Assembly (NCBI RefSeq): GCF_008638365.1
Contig: NZ_VWVU01000032.1
Location: 16,205-80,204 of the forward strand
DNA from: Nocardiopsis quinghaiensis
GTDB lineage: Bacteria > Actinomycetota > Actinomycetes > Streptosporangiales > Streptosporangiaceae
DNA: 64,000 nucleotides
Direction of reading: 5' to 3'
The position numbers were made by a program, and so were the translations under genes. Below the pieces are notes generated by a model that was not told where the DNA came from, did not search any database, and worked only from the letters and a program-made list of their open reading frames with translations. Shown one piece after another: positions 25,258 to 34,062 of the stretch (positions are counted from its first letter, which is position 1; every line of letters starts with the position of its first letter).

Positions 25258-25929
25258 TTACTCCTCGCCGCCGAAGGAGTTGTACCCCCTGGCCCGCTCC
25301 TGGCCGGACATGGCGTGGATGGCGTCCATGACGTGGTCGGTGATGACCCGTCGGGCCTTGCCCGGGGGGAGGTGGTCGTAGCCGGTGGAGAAGTCCATCG
25401 GCGCGCCGAAGCGGATGGTGAAGGAGTGCGGGCGCGGCATGGAGGCGCCGATCGGTTGCACGTCCTGGGTGCCGCTCACGGCCACCGGTACGACGGGGGC
25501 CTTGGACTCCATGGCCAGGTGGCCCACGCCGGTGCGGCCCCGGTACAGGCGGCCGTCGCGGGAGCGGGTGCCCTCGGGGTAGATGACGCAGGCCTCACCC
25601 GCGCGCAGCTGGTCCAGCATCATCTCCAGGGAGAGCATGGCGCCGCGCGCGTCGGCGCGCCGCACGGGCATGGCTCCCAGGGAGGAGAACACGGTCTTGG
25701 TGAGGCGGCCCCTGAGGCCGGTGCCCTCGAAGTAGTCGGACTTGGCCAGGAACCGTACCCGGCGCTGGGTCACCGACAGGGGGATGACGACGCTGTCCAC
25801 GAACGACAGGTGGTTGCTGGCCAGCAGCACCGCGCCGGTGGCGGGGACGTTCTCACGGCCCTGGATGGTCGGGCGGCACAGGGTACGGGCGAGCACCGAT
25901 GCTGTTTGCCGCAACGCGCCGTAGAGCAC
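25258..25929 (-). CDS. 1-acyl-glycerol-3-phosphate acyltransferase family (PlsC)
   Basis: 223 residues. The acyltransferase motif NHLSFVD (HxxxxD), FLAKSDYF, the VFSSLGAMPVRRAD region, and YPEGTRSRDG (glycerophosphate-binding EGTR) are all present. It should acylate lysophosphatidate at the cytoplasmic membrane surface in phospholipid synthesis. The GTG at 25929 (VLYGALRQTAS) was selected because GAGGGAG lies 5 bp upstream and members start near there. The longer in-frame N-terminus is low-complexity and crosses the intergenic region. Confidence 0.9.
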   Translation of the reverse strand: MLYGALRQTASVLARTLCRPTIQGRENVPATGAVLLASNHLSFVDSVVIPLSVTQRRVRFLAKSDYFEGTGLRGRLTKTVFSSLGAMPVRRADARGAMLSLEMMLDQLRAGEACVIYPEGTRSRDGRLYRGRTGVGHLAMESKAPVVPVAVSGTQDVQPIGASMPRPHSFTIRFGAPMDFSTGYDHLPPGKARRVITDHVMDAIHAMSGQERARGYNSFGGEE

Positions 25930-26121
25930 GTGGTCTCCCTCACGAATGGTCGGATGCCGGAGTCCAATGTAAGGGCGACCAGTGGGTAACAACGGTTCGT
26001 GGGCGGGGAGAGTGCCCCAGGTCACCGTTCGGGCGGAGCGGTTTCGGGCGGCGGGGCCGGCGCCGTGTGCCTGCTCGGCGGGCAGGCACACGTCGGTCAC
26101 GTGGGGGCACGCGCGGGTGGG

Positions 26122-27045
26122 TCAGTCGACGCGCTGCCACTGGGCGTTGGCTCCGCAGATCACCAGGCAGGGGCGTTCGCCGGGGACCCGTCCGGCCAGC
26201 CAGGCGGCGAAGGGCACGGCCGCGGCCGGTTCGGTGGCGATCCGGAACTCCTCCCACAGCAGGTCCTGTGCCCGGAGGATCTCGGTGTCGCTGACCAGCG
26301 CCGGGGTCACCGGGTGCTCGCGCAGTACCTCGAAGGGGACCCGGCCCAGGGAGGCGGCACCCAGCGCGGAGGAGGCCACCGAGTCCACGGTGCCCTCCAC
26401 GGGGTGGCCCGCGGCCAGCGCGGCGTGCATGCTCTGGCAGCCCTCGGGCTCGGCGCCCACGACCTGGCGCCCCTGCGCGCCCAGGCGGACGCCGGCGACC
26501 AGTCCGCCGCCGCCCACGGCGACGGCGATGGTGTCGCACTCGGGGGCGTCGGCGGCGATCTCCAGTCCGATCGTGCCCTGGCCGGCGACGACGAGGGGGT
26601 CGTCGAAGGCGTGCAGGTAGGGCACGTTCTCGGACTCGGAGCGGGCCTTGGCGGCCTCGGCGGCCTCGGCGTAGTGCTCGCCGACCCGGATGATCTCGGC
26701 GCCGGTGGCGGCCAGGGGCGCGGCCTTGGCCTGGGGGACGGTCTCGGGGACGTAGACCGTGGCGTGGACGCCGAGCAGGCGGGCGGCGGTGGCCACGCCC
26801 AGGCCGTGGTTGCCACCGGAGGCGGTGATCACCCGGTCGGTTTCCGGTCCGCCCATGAGGGCGTTGAGGGCTCCGCGCAGTTTGAAGGCACCGGTGCGCT
26901 GCAGGTGTTCCAGTTTGAGCGTCAGCGGCCGTCCGTCGACCTCGGTGTGCAGTACCGGGGTGCGGCGGGCGTGGGGTGCGATGCGTTCGGCGGCGGCACG
27001 GACGTCGGTGGCCGTGGGCACGGCATGCGCGGTCTTGGGGCTCAT
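26122..27045 (-). CDS. Threonine/serine dehydratase family, second copy (PLP fold type II)
   Basis: 307 residues. The PLP lysine is in GAFKLRGALN, SGGNHGLGVATA is the substrate loop and VAVGGGGLVAG is the phosphate-binding loop. VAGQGTIGLEIA is shared with the enzyme at 2492-3448, but the two are clearly diverged. No regulatory ACT domain is present. It probably deaminates serine or threonine or a related hydroxyamino acid. It is divergent from a LysR gene with 94 bp between, a classic arrangement in which the LysR protein activates the enzyme gene. The ATG at 27045 was chosen since the longer start lies in the operator region. Confidence 0.87.
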   Translation of the reverse strand: MSPKTAHAVPTATDVRAAAERIAPHARRTPVLHTEVDGRPLTLKLEHLQRTGAFKLRGALNALMGGPETDRVITASGGNHGLGVATAARLLGVHATVYVPETVPQAKAAPLAATGAEIIRVGEHYAEAAEAAKARSESENVPYLHAFDDPLVVAGQGTIGLEIAADAPECDTIAVAVGGGGLVAGVRLGAQGRQVVGAEPEGCQSMHAALAAGHPVEGTVDSVASSALGAASLGRVPFEVLREHPVTPALVSDTEILRAQDLLWEEFRIATEPAAAVPFAAWLAGRVPGERPCLVICGANAQWQRVD

Positions 27046-27070
27046 GTGTCCCACTGTGCCGCTACTGGCT

Positions 27071-27107
27071 ATTAACTTAAAGTTGGGTCTGCTAAAGATC
27101 ATTAACT
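27071..27107. promoter_or_regulatory. AT-rich LysR-type control region
   Basis: ATTAACT occurs at 27071-27077 and 27101-27107, exactly 30 bp apart (about three helical turns). AACTTAAAGTT, a near palindrome, overlaps the first copy. The stretch lies between divergent starts and is strikingly AT-rich for this genome. Binding by the neighbouring LysR protein is inference. Confidence 0.5.
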
Positions 27108-27139
27108 ACAGCTTTGTGTCATGGGTTGTTGGAGAGGGT

Positions 27140-28069
27140 GTGGTCGCCGTGCTGGACGCCAACCGGCTGCGTGTGCTCGTGGAGATCGCGCACGCGGGGT
27201 CGATCGCGGCCGCGGCCGAGCGGCTCTCCTTCACTCCGCCCGCCCTGTCCCAGCAGCTCACCAAGCTGGAGCGTGAGGTGGGCTGCCGTCTGGTGGAGCG
27301 CGGCCGTACCGGTGCGGTCCTGACCGGGGCGGGCCGTGTCCTGCTCGAACACGGTGAGCGGGTGCTGGGGGAGCTGCGCGAGGCCGAGACGGCCGTACGG
27401 GCCTTCGCCGGCGCGGCTCCCGAGCGGCTGTCGCTGGGCGCCTTCGCCAGCGCGGGCAAGGTCCTGCTGCCCGCCACCCTGGCCGCGTTCGGTCACGAGC
27501 ACCCCCAGGTGCGCCTGTCGCTGTCCGACATCGAACCTCCAGGCGGGTACGACCTGGTCACCTCCGGTGAGCTGGACCTGTTGCTGACCCACCGCTACCC
27601 GAGTGTGCCCCTGCCCCGTGCGGGTGGGCTGCACCGCGAGCGCGTCCTGGTGGATCCGCTGATGGTGGTCGCTCCCACCGGCCATCCGATCACCGACCGC
27701 GCCCCCTCACTGGCCGACCTGGCGGGGGAGGAGTGGATCTGCGGTGCACCGGGCATCCACAACCGGATCAGCCTGGACACCGCCGCCGCCGACGCCGGGG
27801 TGCGTCTGGGTGTGGCCTATGAGACCCGTGACTACGAGGTGGCTCTGGCGCTCATCGAGGCCGGTGTGGGTGTGGCCCTCATCCCGCTCAGCATCCTGGG
27901 GCCGGCCCGCCGGGGCGGTTGGGTGAGCCGTCCGTTGCGCGATGCCCACCTGGCCCGGGAGATCTATGCGGTGCACCGGCGCCGTCCGCCCGATCCGGTG
28001 CCGGCGATGGTCACGATCCTGCGCGGTGTCGCGGCCCGGGCCCTGGAGCCGCAGGGCGGGGACGGTTGA
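27140..28069 (+). CDS. LysR family transcriptional regulator
   Basis: 309 residues from a GTG at 27140 with GGAGAG immediately upstream; a GTG at 27149 is an alternative. The N-terminal winged helix LDANRLRVLVEIAHAGSIAA, AAERLSFTPPALSQQLTKLE, REVGCRLVERGRTGAVLTGAG is typical. Residues 90-300 form the periplasmic-binding-like effector domain (LSLGAFASAGKVLLPATLAAF, GVGVALIPLS). It probably controls the divergent PLP dehydratase gene and itself. The effector is unknown, perhaps the dehydratase substrate. Confidence 0.94.
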   Translation: MVAVLDANRLRVLVEIAHAGSIAAAAERLSFTPPALSQQLTKLEREVGCRLVERGRTGAVLTGAGRVLLEHGERVLGELREAETAVRAFAGAAPERLSLGAFASAGKVLLPATLAAFGHEHPQVRLSLSDIEPPGGYDLVTSGELDLLLTHRYPSVPLPRAGGLHRERVLVDPLMVVAPTGHPITDRAPSLADLAGEEWICGAPGIHNRISLDTAAADAGVRLGVAYETRDYEVALALIEAGVGVALIPLSILGPARRGGWVSRPLRDAHLAREIYAVHRRRPPDPVPAMVTILRGVAARALEPQGGDG

Positions 28070-28071
28070 GG

Positions 28072-28115
28072 GACCGGCCGGCGCCCGCTCCGGCCGGCGC
28101 CCGCTCCGGCCGGTC
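28072..28115. terminator. Bidirectional terminator built from a 16-bp tandem repeat
   Basis: The unit CCGGCCGGCGCCCGCT occurs 2.5 times from 28074 to 28113. The outer GACCGGCC (28072-28079) and GGCCGGTC (28108-28115) can close a hairpin. It separates the convergent LysR and TRIC-like genes. Confidence 0.6.
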
Positions 28116-28143
28116 ACGTCCGCCTGTGCCGTGCCGCGGGGGC

Positions 28144-28776
28144 TCACAGCGGTGGGGCGCCGGGCGGGCTGGGCGCGCTCCACCGGTACAGCAGGGACAG
28201 CAGCCGCACGGTGAAGCACAGCAGGGCCCCCACCACGGCGATCCAGCCCCAGGTCAGGCCCACGGTGTAGGAGATGGCGACCAGGCCCGCGCCCAGCAGG
28301 GCCGGGGTGGCGTACAGGTGTGAGTTCGCGCTGAGCACGATCGGTACGCGGTTGAGCAGGACGTCGCGGATGGTGCCGCCACCCACGCCCGTGATGACGC
28401 CGAGCAGGGTGGCCTGCAGGGGACCGAAACCCAGCTCCAGGGCCTTGGTCGCACCGATCACGGCGAACAGGCTCAGCCCGGCCGCGTCGAAGACGAGGAT
28501 CGGTTTGGTCAGGTGGGTGAGTTGGCGGCTGAGGAAGAACGCGGCGGTCGCGCCCATCAGGGCGGTGCAGATGTAGCGCCAGTCCTGGAAGGTGGCGGGG
28601 GTCACGCCGAGCAGCAGGTCGCGGATGGTGCCGCCGCCCAGGGCGGTCACGATGCCCAGGGTCAGGACGCCGACGATGTCCACGCGCGCGGTGCGGATGG
28701 CGGTCAGCGACCCGTCGATGGCGAAGGCGAGGACGCCGATGAGGTCGAGGATGAGGATCAGGGTCTGGGTGGACAT
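28144..28776 (-). CDS. TRIC cation channel family / YadS (UPF0126) membrane protein
   Basis: 210 residues and seven hydrophobic helices made of two repeats. The first contains AFAIDGSLTAIRTARVDIVG, LGIVTALGGGTIRDLLLG. The second contains VFDAAGLSLFAVIGATKALE and GVITGVGGGTIRDVLLN. The doubled GGGTIRD motif is the hallmark of the YadS family, related to trimeric intracellular cation channels. A role in ion or small-solute transport is likely; the substrate is uncertain. It is monocistronic. Confidence 0.93.
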   Translation of the reverse strand: MSTQTLILILDLIGVLAFAIDGSLTAIRTARVDIVGVLTLGIVTALGGGTIRDLLLGVTPATFQDWRYICTALMGATAAFFLSRQLTHLTKPILVFDAAGLSLFAVIGATKALELGFGPLQATLLGVITGVGGGTIRDVLLNRVPIVLSANSHLYATPALLGAGLVAISYTVGLTWGWIAVVGALLCFTVRLLSLLYRWSAPSPPGAPPL

Positions 28777-29050
28777 GCGCGTGTGCCGGGGAGGGCGTTT
28801 CCTTCCGCGTGGGCCAGCTGGAACCGGTGCCGACCGACCATTCCACCACGTCCCGGGCGCCGTGGACGCTCGTTGGCCCTGTGACGCGCCGCACGGGCCA
28901 CGTGCCGGGTGGGTTGCGAGGACCCCGTCCGTTCCTGCGCGGTTGCGGTGGCGGCCGGCTCAGGGGTGTGCGACGGCGTGTCGGGCCCCGCCCCGCGGTC
29001 CGGGTGGGGACACCATCGGGGGAAGCGGGACGCGGGCGGAGTGAGGGCGT

Positions 29051-30415
29051 ATGGAACACGAACACGTGGACGCGGTCGTCATCGGCATGGGGCCGGGCGG
29101 TGAGACCGTCGCGGGCAGGCTGCTCGCCGCGGGCAGGCGGGTGGCGGTGGTCGAGCGCGAGCTCATCGGCGGCGAGTGCGGTTACTGGGCGTGCATCCCC
29201 ACCAAGGTGCTGCTGCGTCCGCCGGAGGTGGAGCAGGAGGCGCGGGGCGCCGCGGGGCTCTCCCGCCCGGACCTGGAGTGGTCGGGGCTGCGCGAGTACC
29301 GGGACCGGATGATCCGCCACCTGGACGACTCCGCGCAGGTGCGGGGGTACCAGGACCAGGGTGCGCTGGTGCTGCGGGGCCCGGGGCGCCTGACGGGCCG
29401 CGACCCGTGGCGGGTCGCGGTGGGCGGGGCCGAGCTCACCGCCGACCACGTGGTCGTGGCCACCGGATCGGAGCCCGTGCGCCCGCCGGTCGAGGGGCTG
29501 GAGGAGCTGGACTCCTCTGTGGTGTGGACCAACCGGGAGGCCACCACCCTCACCGACGTCCCGGGGCGCGCGCTCGTGGTCGGCGGCAGCGCGGTGGGGG
29601 TGGAACTGGGCCAGTTCCTGGCCCGGACGGGTTCGGCCGTGACCGTGGTCCAGCGCGGCCCCCGGCTGGTGGACCGTGAGGAGCCCCGGCTGTGCGAGCT
29701 GATCAGCGACCAGTTCGGGCGCGACGGCATCACCGTGCGCCTGAGCACCCAGGTCTCCTCGGTGGCTCGCGGGGGCGAGGGGGTGGAGGCCGTCCTGGAC
29801 AGCGGTGAGCGCGTGCGCACCGACGTGGTGGTGCTCGCCACCGGGCGCCGCCCCCGCACCGACTGTCTGGGGTTGGCGGAGGCAGGGGTGGAGCTGGACC
29901 GCTCCGCCCTGGTGGTGGACGAGCGCTGCCGGGCGGCGCCGGGGCTGTGGGGGGTCGGTGACGCCACCGGTCGGGCGATGTTCACCCACGTGGCCAAGTA
30001 CCAGGGGCGCGTGGTCGCCGACAACATCCTGGGGAGGGGCCGCGTCGCCGACTACACCGCCGTGCCGCGGGTGATCTTCTCCCACCCCGAGATCGCCGGG
30101 GTGGGGATCACCGCGGACCAGGCCCGGGAACAGGGGATCGACACGGTCACCGCCGAGGTCGACCTGCCCCGGTCCCTGGCCCGGCCCTGGACCTATGACA
30201 CCGACCCGCGCGGCACGCTGGGCCTGGTCGCCGACCGCGGGCGCGGGGTGCTGGTGGGCGCGTGGGCGTTCGCGCCCATGGCCTCGGAGTGGATCCACAC
30301 CGCGGCGCTGGCGATCCGCACGGGCCTGCCGGTCGCGGCGCTGATCGACTCGATGCCGCAGTTCCCCACGTTCAACGAGGCCTACCTCATCGCCTTGGAG
30401 GAACTGGACCTGTGA
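29051..30415 (+). CDS. FAD/NAD(P)-dependent disulfide oxidoreductase, atypical C-terminus
   Basis: 454 residues. FAD-binding GMGPGG starts at residue 12. The redox disulfide C43-C48 lies in GGECGYWACIPTK. A second Rossmann motif VVGGSAVGVELGQFLAR binds NAD(P)H, and GLWGVGDATGRAMFTHVAKYQ is the second FAD contact. The fold is that of mercuric reductase or dihydrolipoamide dehydrogenase. In those enzymes a C-terminal His-Pro-Thr-x-x-E supplies the catalytic base; here the matching segment is QFPTFNE (about 437-443), without the His. The substrate may therefore not be a thiol reductase one. No paired gene is next to it. Confidence 0.9.
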   Translation: MEHEHVDAVVIGMGPGGETVAGRLLAAGRRVAVVERELIGGECGYWACIPTKVLLRPPEVEQEARGAAGLSRPDLEWSGLREYRDRMIRHLDDSAQVRGYQDQGALVLRGPGRLTGRDPWRVAVGGAELTADHVVVATGSEPVRPPVEGLEELDSSVVWTNREATTLTDVPGRALVVGGSAVGVELGQFLARTGSAVTVVQRGPRLVDREEPRLCELISDQFGRDGITVRLSTQVSSVARGGEGVEAVLDSGERVRTDVVVLATGRRPRTDCLGLAEAGVELDRSALVVDERCRAAPGLWGVGDATGRAMFTHVAKYQGRVVADNILGRGRVADYTAVPRVIFSHPEIAGVGITADQAREQGIDTVTAEVDLPRSLARPWTYDTDPRGTLGLVADRGRGVLVGAWAFAPMASEWIHTAALAIRTGLPVAALIDSMPQFPTFNEAYLIALEELDL

Positions 30416-30427
30416 GGGGGAGGGCGC

Positions 30428-31282
30428 TCAGCCGCTCGCGGCCAGGGCGGCCTCCTCCTCGGCCTCCACCCCTTGGTTCCACTCGCCCTTGGAGGCCTGC
30501 CAGCCGTCCTCGTCGCGTCCCAGACGCCAGTAGCCCGACACGGACAACCGCTCCTTGGGCAGACCGTGGTCCACGCGCAGCAGGCGGCGCAGGTCGCGGA
30601 CGAAGGCGGCCTCGCCGTGCACGAAGGCGTGGACGCGGCCCTGGGGGAAGTCGAGCGCGCGCACGGCGGGGACCAGGGCCGAGCCGGGGGTGTGGTCCGC
30701 GCGGTGCAGCCAGTGCACGTGCACGCCCTCGCCGCCACCGAGGTCCTGTTCCTCCTCGGGGCCCTCGACCTCGACGAACACGTGGGCGGTGGCGTCGGGG
30801 GCGAGGTGCTGTACGGCGGCGGCGATGGCGGGCAGGGCGCTCTCGTCCCCGGCCAGCAGGTGCCAGTGGGCGTCGGGGTCGGGGGAGTAGCCGCCGCCGG
30901 GGCCCAGGAAGCGCAGCCGGTCGCCCGGCTCGGCGTTCGCCGCCCACACACCGGCCAGTCCCGTCTCGCCGTGGTGGACGAAGTCCAGGGTGAGCCGTCG
31001 GGTGTGGGGGTCCCAGGCCCGCACGGTGTAGGTGCGGGTGACCGGCCACTCCTGGCGGGGGCGCTCGGCGCGGACGCGTTCCAGGTCGAAGGGCTCGGGG
31101 TCCTCCGGCGCGGGCGGCGGGAAGAGCAGTTTGACGTAGCTGTCGGTGTGGCCGCTGGTGGCGAAGGCCGCGAGGCCCTCCCCGCCGAGTACGACACGGA
31201 TCATGTGCGGGGTGAGCCGTTCGACCGTCTCCACCCGTCCTGTGTGGACGGTCCTGACGGGTCGTCCTTGCCGCTGAGCCAC
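30428..31282 (-). CDS. Siderophore-interacting protein (ferric-siderophore reductase, SIP family)
   Basis: 284 residues. RVETVERLTPHMIRVVLGGE opens an FAD-binding barrel. RTYTVRAWDPHTRRLTLDFV holds the RxYTxR flavin motif, and LAGDESALPAIAAAVQHL is the NAD(P)H-binding start. The C-terminal SVSGYWRLGRDEDGWQASK is characteristic of SIP/ViuB proteins. The enzyme reduces Fe(III) in imported siderophores to release iron in the cytoplasm. A DtxR/IdeR-type box 25 bp upstream predicts iron repression. Its stop converges with the disulfide oxidoreductase gene. Confidence 0.93.
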   Translation of the reverse strand: MAQRQGRPVRTVHTGRVETVERLTPHMIRVVLGGEGLAAFATSGHTDSYVKLLFPPPAPEDPEPFDLERVRAERPRQEWPVTRTYTVRAWDPHTRRLTLDFVHHGETGLAGVWAANAEPGDRLRFLGPGGGYSPDPDAHWHLLAGDESALPAIAAAVQHLAPDATAHVFVEVEGPEEEQDLGGGEGVHVHWLHRADHTPGSALVPAVRALDFPQGRVHAFVHGEAAFVRDLRRLLRVDHGLPKERLSVSGYWRLGRDEDGWQASKGEWNQGVEAEEEAALAASG

Positions 31283-31306
31283 GGTGCCCCCTTCTGCCGG
31301 ATTGAG

Positions 31307-31320
31307 TTAGGCGAGCCTAA
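31307..31320. promoter_or_regulatory. DtxR/IdeR iron box
   Basis: TTAGGCGAGCCTAA is a TTAGGC/GCCTAA inverted repeat around GA. It matches the core of the iron-box consensus (TTAGGTTAGSCTAACCTAA), followed by a TAAG extension. It lies 25-38 bp before the siderophore-interacting protein start. Confidence 0.82.
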
Positions 31321-31370
31321 GTAAGACATACCGTATGGCATGGGGTACTACCGGGGCAAAGCGCGGGACG

Positions 31371-32486
31371 TTATCGGGGTAGAACCTGCGCGGGTCGGTC
31401 GGTGTGGTCCTGGCCGTGGTCCCGGGAGGTCCGGGTGAACACCGCGTGCAGCCGGTGGTCGTCCTCGGGCGCCCCCGCGCGCAGGGCCGCCAGCCAGGCC
31501 GCCCCACCCGCCGTGCACCCGGCCATGGCGATCACGGATCCGGCCGCTCCCATCGCCAGCTTGCGGGTGAGCGCGCACCGCACCGGCTCCGATCCCGCCA
31601 GCACCCCGCCCGCCAGGACCACGGGCAGTCTCTCGCCGGGGGTGCGCACCTGGTGCACCTGGTGCACCGAGTGCGCCAGGTGCCCGGCGGCGGTCTCCAC
31701 GATCACCTCGGCCGCCGGGTCGCCCAGCACATGGGCCCGGCTGACCAGCGGAGCGAGCTCGGCGAGCGTGACCGGGTCGGCGGCGGTCAGGGTCCGGGCG
31801 AAGTCGCGGGCGTGCTCCTGGGACAGGTGGCCCTGCCCGTCCTCCGGGCGCTGGCCCGGGATGACCCGCTTGGCCACCGCGCGTGCCAGCGGGCTGAGCG
31901 CGCCGCCCCGGGACAGCTGCCTCGCCGTCTCCCGCGCGGCCTGGTGCCCGATCCAAAAGCCCGAGCCCCCGTCGCCGATCAGCCACCCCATCCCGTCCGC
32001 GGAGCGGGTCCGCACGCGCTCGTCGATGCGGGTGGCGATGGCTCCGGTCCCGGCGATCAGCACCGTGCCGTGCGCGGTCGGGGTTCCCGAGGCGAAGGCG
32101 ATCTCGTCGTCGCCGGTGAAGACCCCCAGCCCCGGGGGAAGGCCCGCCTGGGCCAGAGCCCCCTCCATGCGCTCGCGCACCCCCTCCTCGCGCAGTGAGG
32201 ACACTCCGGCCAGGCCGACCACGGCGGCGGCCACGGCCCCGCGCGCACCCGGCCCCGCCGTGTCCAGGGCGCACCCGACTGCCTCGGCCAGGTGTCGGGC
32301 GGCTCCCTCGGCGCCGTGGGCGTTGGGGTTGGCGCCCCCGGCGCGGGCCAGGCCCACCTGCTCCCCGGACAGCGTGGTCACCAGCGCGCGGGTGGTGGTG
32401 CCCCCGGCGTCCACTCCCAGGACGAGTCTGGGCCGGTCGCCCGGCCGGTCGGATCGGGTGCGGGACGAGGAGATCGTAGGTGTCAC
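31371..32486 (-). CDS. BadF/BadG/BcrA/BcrD-type ATPase, N-acetylglucosamine kinase-like
   Basis: 371 residues from a GTG at 32484-32486. The phosphate-1 motif VLGVDAGGTTTRALVTT, LIAGTGAIATRIDE, GMGWLIGDGGSGFWIG and VLAGGVLAGSE are the ASKHA-fold motifs shared with eukaryotic-type N-acetylglucosamine kinase. It probably phosphorylates an amino sugar released from cell wall or chitin turnover. The far longer open frame upstream is basic and proline-rich and is not counted as coding. The start has only weak ribosome binding support. It is leftward, ahead of the SIP gene. Confidence 0.85.
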   Translation of the reverse strand: MTPTISSSRTRSDRPGDRPRLVLGVDAGGTTTRALVTTLSGEQVGLARAGGANPNAHGAEGAARHLAEAVGCALDTAGPGARGAVAAAVVGLAGVSSLREEGVRERMEGALAQAGLPPGLGVFTGDDEIAFASGTPTAHGTVLIAGTGAIATRIDERVRTRSADGMGWLIGDGGSGFWIGHQAARETARQLSRGGALSPLARAVAKRVIPGQRPEDGQGHLSQEHARDFARTLTAADPVTLAELAPLVSRAHVLGDPAAEVIVETAAGHLAHSVHQVHQVRTPGERLPVVLAGGVLAGSEPVRCALTRKLAMGAAGSVIAMAGCTAGGAAWLAALRAGAPEDDHRLHAVFTRTSRDHGQDHTDRPAQVLPR

Positions 32487-32994
32487 AGCACAGAGGTGCC
32501 CCGTGGCGCCGCGTGTTACTCGCGTGGGCGGTCCGGAAGGGACGATCGCTGTGGCGCGGCCCTTCGCCCGGGGCCCGGCTCCCCGCTCCCGGCGGGGAGG
32601 TTGACAGGGGAGCGGCCGGTCCACCAGGCTCACAGGTATGGACGCCCTCCCGTTGAACCGCCCGACCGCTCGCCGGTCCGCACGGGTCGACAGGATGCGC
32701 CGCGGCACGCCGGGACTCATCCTGCGTCGCGGGCGCCTGGGGTCCCCTCCCCGCGGCTGAGCCGCGGTTCCCCCGCGCCGGCGCCGCTCGCCCTCCGCCG
32801 TCGGCCCGCGTGTGCCCCGCCGTCCGGCCGCCCGGCCCCGTCGCGCCCGCGGCTCCGCTGACCGGTGTTCCCACGTACGGCCATGACGAAGATCCGGCAC
32901 GGTGAGTTCCCGTCCCGCGGTCTCCCGTCCGGAGGCCCCACCCTGTCACCCGTCCCCGCCCATGCCCACCCATGCCCACCGGAAGGTACGCACC
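32487..32994. other. Noncoding gap with small inverted repeats
   Basis: No gene with recognisable features is seen on either strand in these 508 bp, although spurious open frames exist. It contains CAGGATG (32691-32697) / CATCCTG (32718-32724) and a CCGCGGC-TGA-GCCGCGG hairpin (32751-32767). The right end must hold the promoter of the dioxygenase gene. Nothing further can be assigned. Confidence 0.5.
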
Positions 32995-33930
32995 ATGACA
33001 GTGACCGTCGAGAACGCGTCGAGGAGCCTGCGTGACGGCGCGGCCGTCGACAACGCCCTCGTGGAGGGCCCGCGCGCCCTGCGCCGGTTCGCTCCGGAGC
33101 AGGTGTCCCGCCCCTACGAGCTGTTCGGGGTCCGCCCGCTCGGTCCCCTCATCGGCGCCGAGATCCAGGGCGTGGACCTGCGTGCGCACGTCAGCGAGGA
33201 GCTGCGCGCCGAGCTCCACCGGGCGCTGCTGGAGTTCAAGGTGATCTTCTTCCGCGACCAGCCCATCGACTCCGCGCGTCAGCAGGAGATCGCCCGGATG
33301 TGGGGCGAGCTGGAGACCAACCCCTTCATCGACCAGGGGGAGGACGCCCACATCGCCCGCTTCGCCAAGGGCGCGATGCCGCCCAGCTACGAGAACGTCT
33401 GGCACACCGACGTCACCTGGCGTGAGGAGCCCGCCCTGGGCGCGATCCTGCGGTTGGTGGAGGTTCCGCCGATGGGCGGCGACACCCTGTGGGCCGACAT
33501 GGCGGCGGCCTACGACAACCTGCCCGAGGACGTCAAGGAGCGCATCGAGGGGCGCACCGCGGTCCACGACGTCATCCCCGGATTCGCGCGGTTCCTCGAC
33601 GAGGAGAGGCTCCTGGAGTGGCAGGACCGGTTCCCCCCGGTCGAGCACCCCGTCGTCCGCACGCATCCCGAGACCGGACGCCGGACGCTGTTCGTCAACG
33701 TCTCCTTCACGACGCGGATCGTCGGCCTGGACCGTGCGGAGAGTGACGAGATCCTGCGCTTCCTCTTCCAGCAGGCGCACGCGCCCGAGTACCAGGTGCG
33801 CTTCTCCTGGGAGCCGAACTCGATCGCGTTCTGGGACAACCGCGCCACGCAGCACTACGCCGTGAACGACTACCACCCGCACCCGCGTGTGGCCGAGCGC
33901 GTCGCGATCGTCGGCGACCGCCCGTTCTAG
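32995..33930 (+). CDS. TauD/TfdA family Fe(II)/2-oxoglutarate dioxygenase
   Basis: 311 residues. The iron facial triad is His and Asp in VWHTDVTW and the distal His in FWDNRATQHYAVNDY. The Arg in HPRVAERVAIVGD fits the 2-oxoglutarate carboxylate anchor. GAEIQGVDLRAHVSEELRAE and FFRDQPI are typical of taurine and alkylsulfatase dioxygenases. It hydroxylates a substrate next to a leaving group, for example to release sulfite or aldehyde. Other sulfur genes are absent here, so substrate choice is open. ATG at 32995 has GGAAGG 8 bp upstream. A hairpin follows. Confidence 0.93.
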   Translation: MTVTVENASRSLRDGAAVDNALVEGPRALRRFAPEQVSRPYELFGVRPLGPLIGAEIQGVDLRAHVSEELRAELHRALLEFKVIFFRDQPIDSARQQEIARMWGELETNPFIDQGEDAHIARFAKGAMPPSYENVWHTDVTWREEPALGAILRLVEVPPMGGDTLWADMAAAYDNLPEDVKERIEGRTAVHDVIPGFARFLDEERLLEWQDRFPPVEHPVVRTHPETGRRTLFVNVSFTTRIVGLDRAESDEILRFLFQQAHAPEYQVRFSWEPNSIAFWDNRATQHYAVNDYHPHPRVAERVAIVGDRPF

Positions 33931-33952
33931 ACATCCGGTGACACGTGGCCCA

Positions 33953-33990
33953 GCCCCGCCGGACACCGGCCTGTGCGTGTGCGGCGGGGC
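33953..33990 (+). terminator. Terminator after TauD-like gene
   Basis: GCCCCGCCG (33953-33961) and CGGCGGGGC (33982-33990) form a 9-bp GC stem with a 20-base loop, 22 bp after the stop. Confidence 0.65.
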
Positions 33991-34062
33991 CCGGGACGTG
34001 AGCCGGGACGACACCCGGAAAACCACTGGCATTCGTGTCGGGGCGCTTGAGAGAGTCGGTCC

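Noticed and set aside
27707..30298. A minus-strand open frame of 863 codons
   Set aside because: It covers the LysR end, the TRIC-like gene and the oxidoreductase in other frames and has no family features.
32717..32941. A short minus-strand open frame in the gap before the TauD-like gene
   Set aside because: Arg/Gly/Ala-rich with no ribosome binding site and no family match.
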